Of a stretch of DNA of 64,000 nt, positions 63,131 through 64,000 are shown one piece after another. Positions within the stretch are counted from its first letter, which is position 1. Every line of letters starts with the position of its first letter. Where the stretch lies: positions 496,001-560,000 of the forward strand of contig NZ_CP012677.1 in NCBI RefSeq assembly GCF_001294625.1, in the 5' to 3' direction. The DNA comes from Arthrobacter alpinus (GTDB lineage: Bacteria; Actinomycetota; Actinomycetes; Actinomycetales; Micrococcaceae). A program made the position numbers and the translations under genes. The notes beneath the pieces are model-generated. The model was not told where the DNA came from, searched no databases, and saw nothing but the letters and a program-made list of their open reading frames with translations.

Positions 63131-63631
63131 ATGATCATTAGACGTGAAAAGCCAGCCGACAGGCCGGAGATCTTTGCCCTGATTGAGCAGGTGTTCCCGG
63201 AACCGGTGGAGGCAAAACTTCTGCGGGAACTCTTTGCCTCGAGGGAGTACCTGCCGGAACTGTCGATTGTCGCAGAATCGGAGTCCGGGGAGATCCTTGG
63301 CCACGTGATCAGTACCCGCGGCTGGGTGGGGGAGAGCCCCGCTTTAGGGCTCGGTCCCATTGGGGTGCTGTCCGCCTACCAACAACAAGGTGTGGGTTCG
63401 GCACTGATGCAGGCTTCCATCGACACGGCCAATGCCGCGGGTGAACCCGTTGTCCTCTTGCTGGGCAGTACCGACTATTATCCGCGGTTTGGCTTTGTCC
63501 CGGCTGATTCCGTGGGCATCATTTCCCCGGACCCGTCGTGGGGTTCACATTTCATGGCCCTGCCGCTGGCTGGATTCCATACCGGCATCCGCGGCCATTT
63601 CAAATATGCGGAACCTTTTAACAACTTGTGA
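63131..63631 (+). CDS. GNAT family N-acetyltransferase
   Basis: A 166-residue acetyl-CoA-dependent transferase. The conserved motif A region is LGLGPIGVLSAYQQQGVGSALMQASIDTA, with the pyrophosphate-binding Q/R-x-x-G-x-G/A pattern in QQQGVGSA, followed by VVLLLGSTDYYPRFGFVPA. This resembles the YhbS-like small-molecule acetyltransferase group. Substrate unknown. ATG at 63131 after GGGGAATAGACTAATCCG, without a strong ribosome binding site. The downstream neighbour is a tRNA gene. Confidence 0.88.
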   Translation: MIIRREKPADRPEIFALIEQVFPEPVEAKLLRELFASREYLPELSIVAESESGEILGHVISTRGWVGESPALGLGPIGVLSAYQQQGVGSALMQASIDTANAAGEPVVLLLGSTDYYPRFGFVPADSVGIISPDPSWGSHFMALPLAGFHTGIRGHFKYAEPFNNL

Positions 63632-63690
63632 GAGTTTTCGGCCCCTGCCCAAATTCCAGTAGTGTTAACGACACCGGGTGCCATACCCGC

Positions 63691-63766
63691 GCCCCAGTAG
63701 CCCAATGGCAGAGGCAACAGACTTAAAATCTGTAAAGTGTCGGTTCGAGTCCGACCTGGGGTACCA
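63691..63766 (+). tRNA. tRNA-Leu(UAA), short variable loop
   Basis: The 76-base sequence folds as a cloverleaf: acceptor GCCCCAG/CTGGGGT, a three-pair D stem with loop AATGGCAGA, anticodon stem ACAGA/TCTGT with loop CTTAAAA (anticodon TAA, reading UUA codons), variable loop AAAGT of only five bases, T stem GTCGG/CCGAC with TTCGAGT loop, discriminator A and encoded CCA. Canonical bacterial tRNA-Leu has a long variable arm, so this class-I shape is unusual. A hairpin follows at 63772-63813. Confidence 0.9.
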
Positions 63767-63771
63767 CTAAA

Positions 63772-63813
63772 GCCGCGGTCCGGAAGCCCTTGTGAGGGAT
63801 TCTGGGCCGTGGC
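63772..63813 (+). terminator. Hairpin downstream of the tRNA gene
   Basis: Fourteen-base arms (63772-63785 and 63800-63813) pair fully when G-U wobbles are allowed, with an inner CCCT/AGGG pair in the loop. A pyrimidine-rich stretch (CCTTTCTC) follows. It probably ends the tRNA transcript. Confidence 0.6.
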
Positions 63814-64000
63814 CCTTTCTCATTGGGGCACCAGCCACAGCGAGAGTTTTAGCCGCGTTTCAAGTGCCTGAACTGACGTTTGGAAGAACAGCAGATGAAC
63901 ATTAGCTGGTAGATCCCTGATAATGACGCTCTGCGGGAACAAACTGGATGCTCCGAGCGTCGTACTTGATAGAGTAGAAGCACTATTTACCCCCAATCTG
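63814..64000. other. Right edge of window, no gene assigned
   Basis: I see no coding sequence, RNA gene or clear repeat in these last 187 bases. A promoter for a gene beyond the window is possible but cannot be shown. Confidence 0.3.

Overview
The window reads as one contiguous piece of chromosome from a GC-rich actinobacterium, most likely Arthrobacter or a close relative in the Micrococcaceae. This placement is an inference from gene content: a monomeric NADP-isocitrate dehydrogenase, an actinobacterial eno / divIC-like / DUF501 / ppx block, an FBP-domain protein, a GAP-family membrane protein, an sdhCDAB operon, and frequent GTG or TTG starts behind AGGAG-type ribosome binding sites. No insertion sequence, prophage, integrase, rRNA gene or CRISPR array was seen. 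The accessory signal lies in intergenic repeats, one decayed gene and several candidate operators.

Layout. 0.1-5.5 kb (minus strand): a probable cell-wall recycling operon (nagZ, murQ, a serine-active hydrolase, an MFS transporter and a small membrane protein). 5.6-10.4 kb: purH, ferritin and icd. 10.5-15.8 kb: a complete branched-chain amino-acid type ABC operon (livKHMGF). 15.9-22.5 kb (minus): a Gfo/Idh/MocA oxidoreductase and an mmsA-mmsB-chvE multiple-monosaccharide ABC operon headed by a ROK regulator. 22.6-26.7 kb: a gamma-carbonic-anhydrase-like protein, purU, and divergently glyA-folD (one-carbon metabolism). 26.8-29.9 kb: a tandemly duplicated YhgE/ABC-2-like membrane protein opposite a TetR regulator, with a 20-bp palindrome between them. 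29.9-32.0 kb: a two-component system.

32.1-37.1 kb: a GAP-family protein, a small membrane protein, exonuclease III, trpS, a 2H phosphoesterase and a YihY/BrkB protein. 37.2-38.2 kb: an AbiEi/DUF559-like pseudogene with three lesions. 38.3-42.0 kb: sdhCDAB with a clear terminator and a palindromic promoter. 42.2-44.9 kb: manC, a tandem repeat array of about 67 bp per unit, and an M20 amidohydrolase. 45.1-54.4 kb: a BMP-type ABC transporter run into cdd and deoA, followed by a DedA gene and add, together a nucleoside uptake and salvage module. 54.4-63.6 kb: mazG, FBP protein, eno, divIC-like, DUF501, ppx, an orphan mycosin-like protease, ndh with a candidate Rex operator, and a GNAT. 63.7 kb: a tRNA-Leu(UAA) with a short variable loop.

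Functional themes are scavenging (muropeptides, amino acids, monosaccharides, nucleosides) and central carbon and respiratory metabolism (icd, sdh, eno, ndh). Both operons that begin with a binding-protein gene (liv and BMP) carry a strong hairpin between that gene and the membrane/ATPase genes, which would favour excess binding protein. The best leads for follow-up are the MFS-linked muropeptide salvage operon, the duplicated YhgE protein with its operator, the class-I-shaped tRNA-Leu(UAA), the Rex-ndh promoter, the sdh promoter palindrome, the paired ROK operators, and the intergenic repeats.
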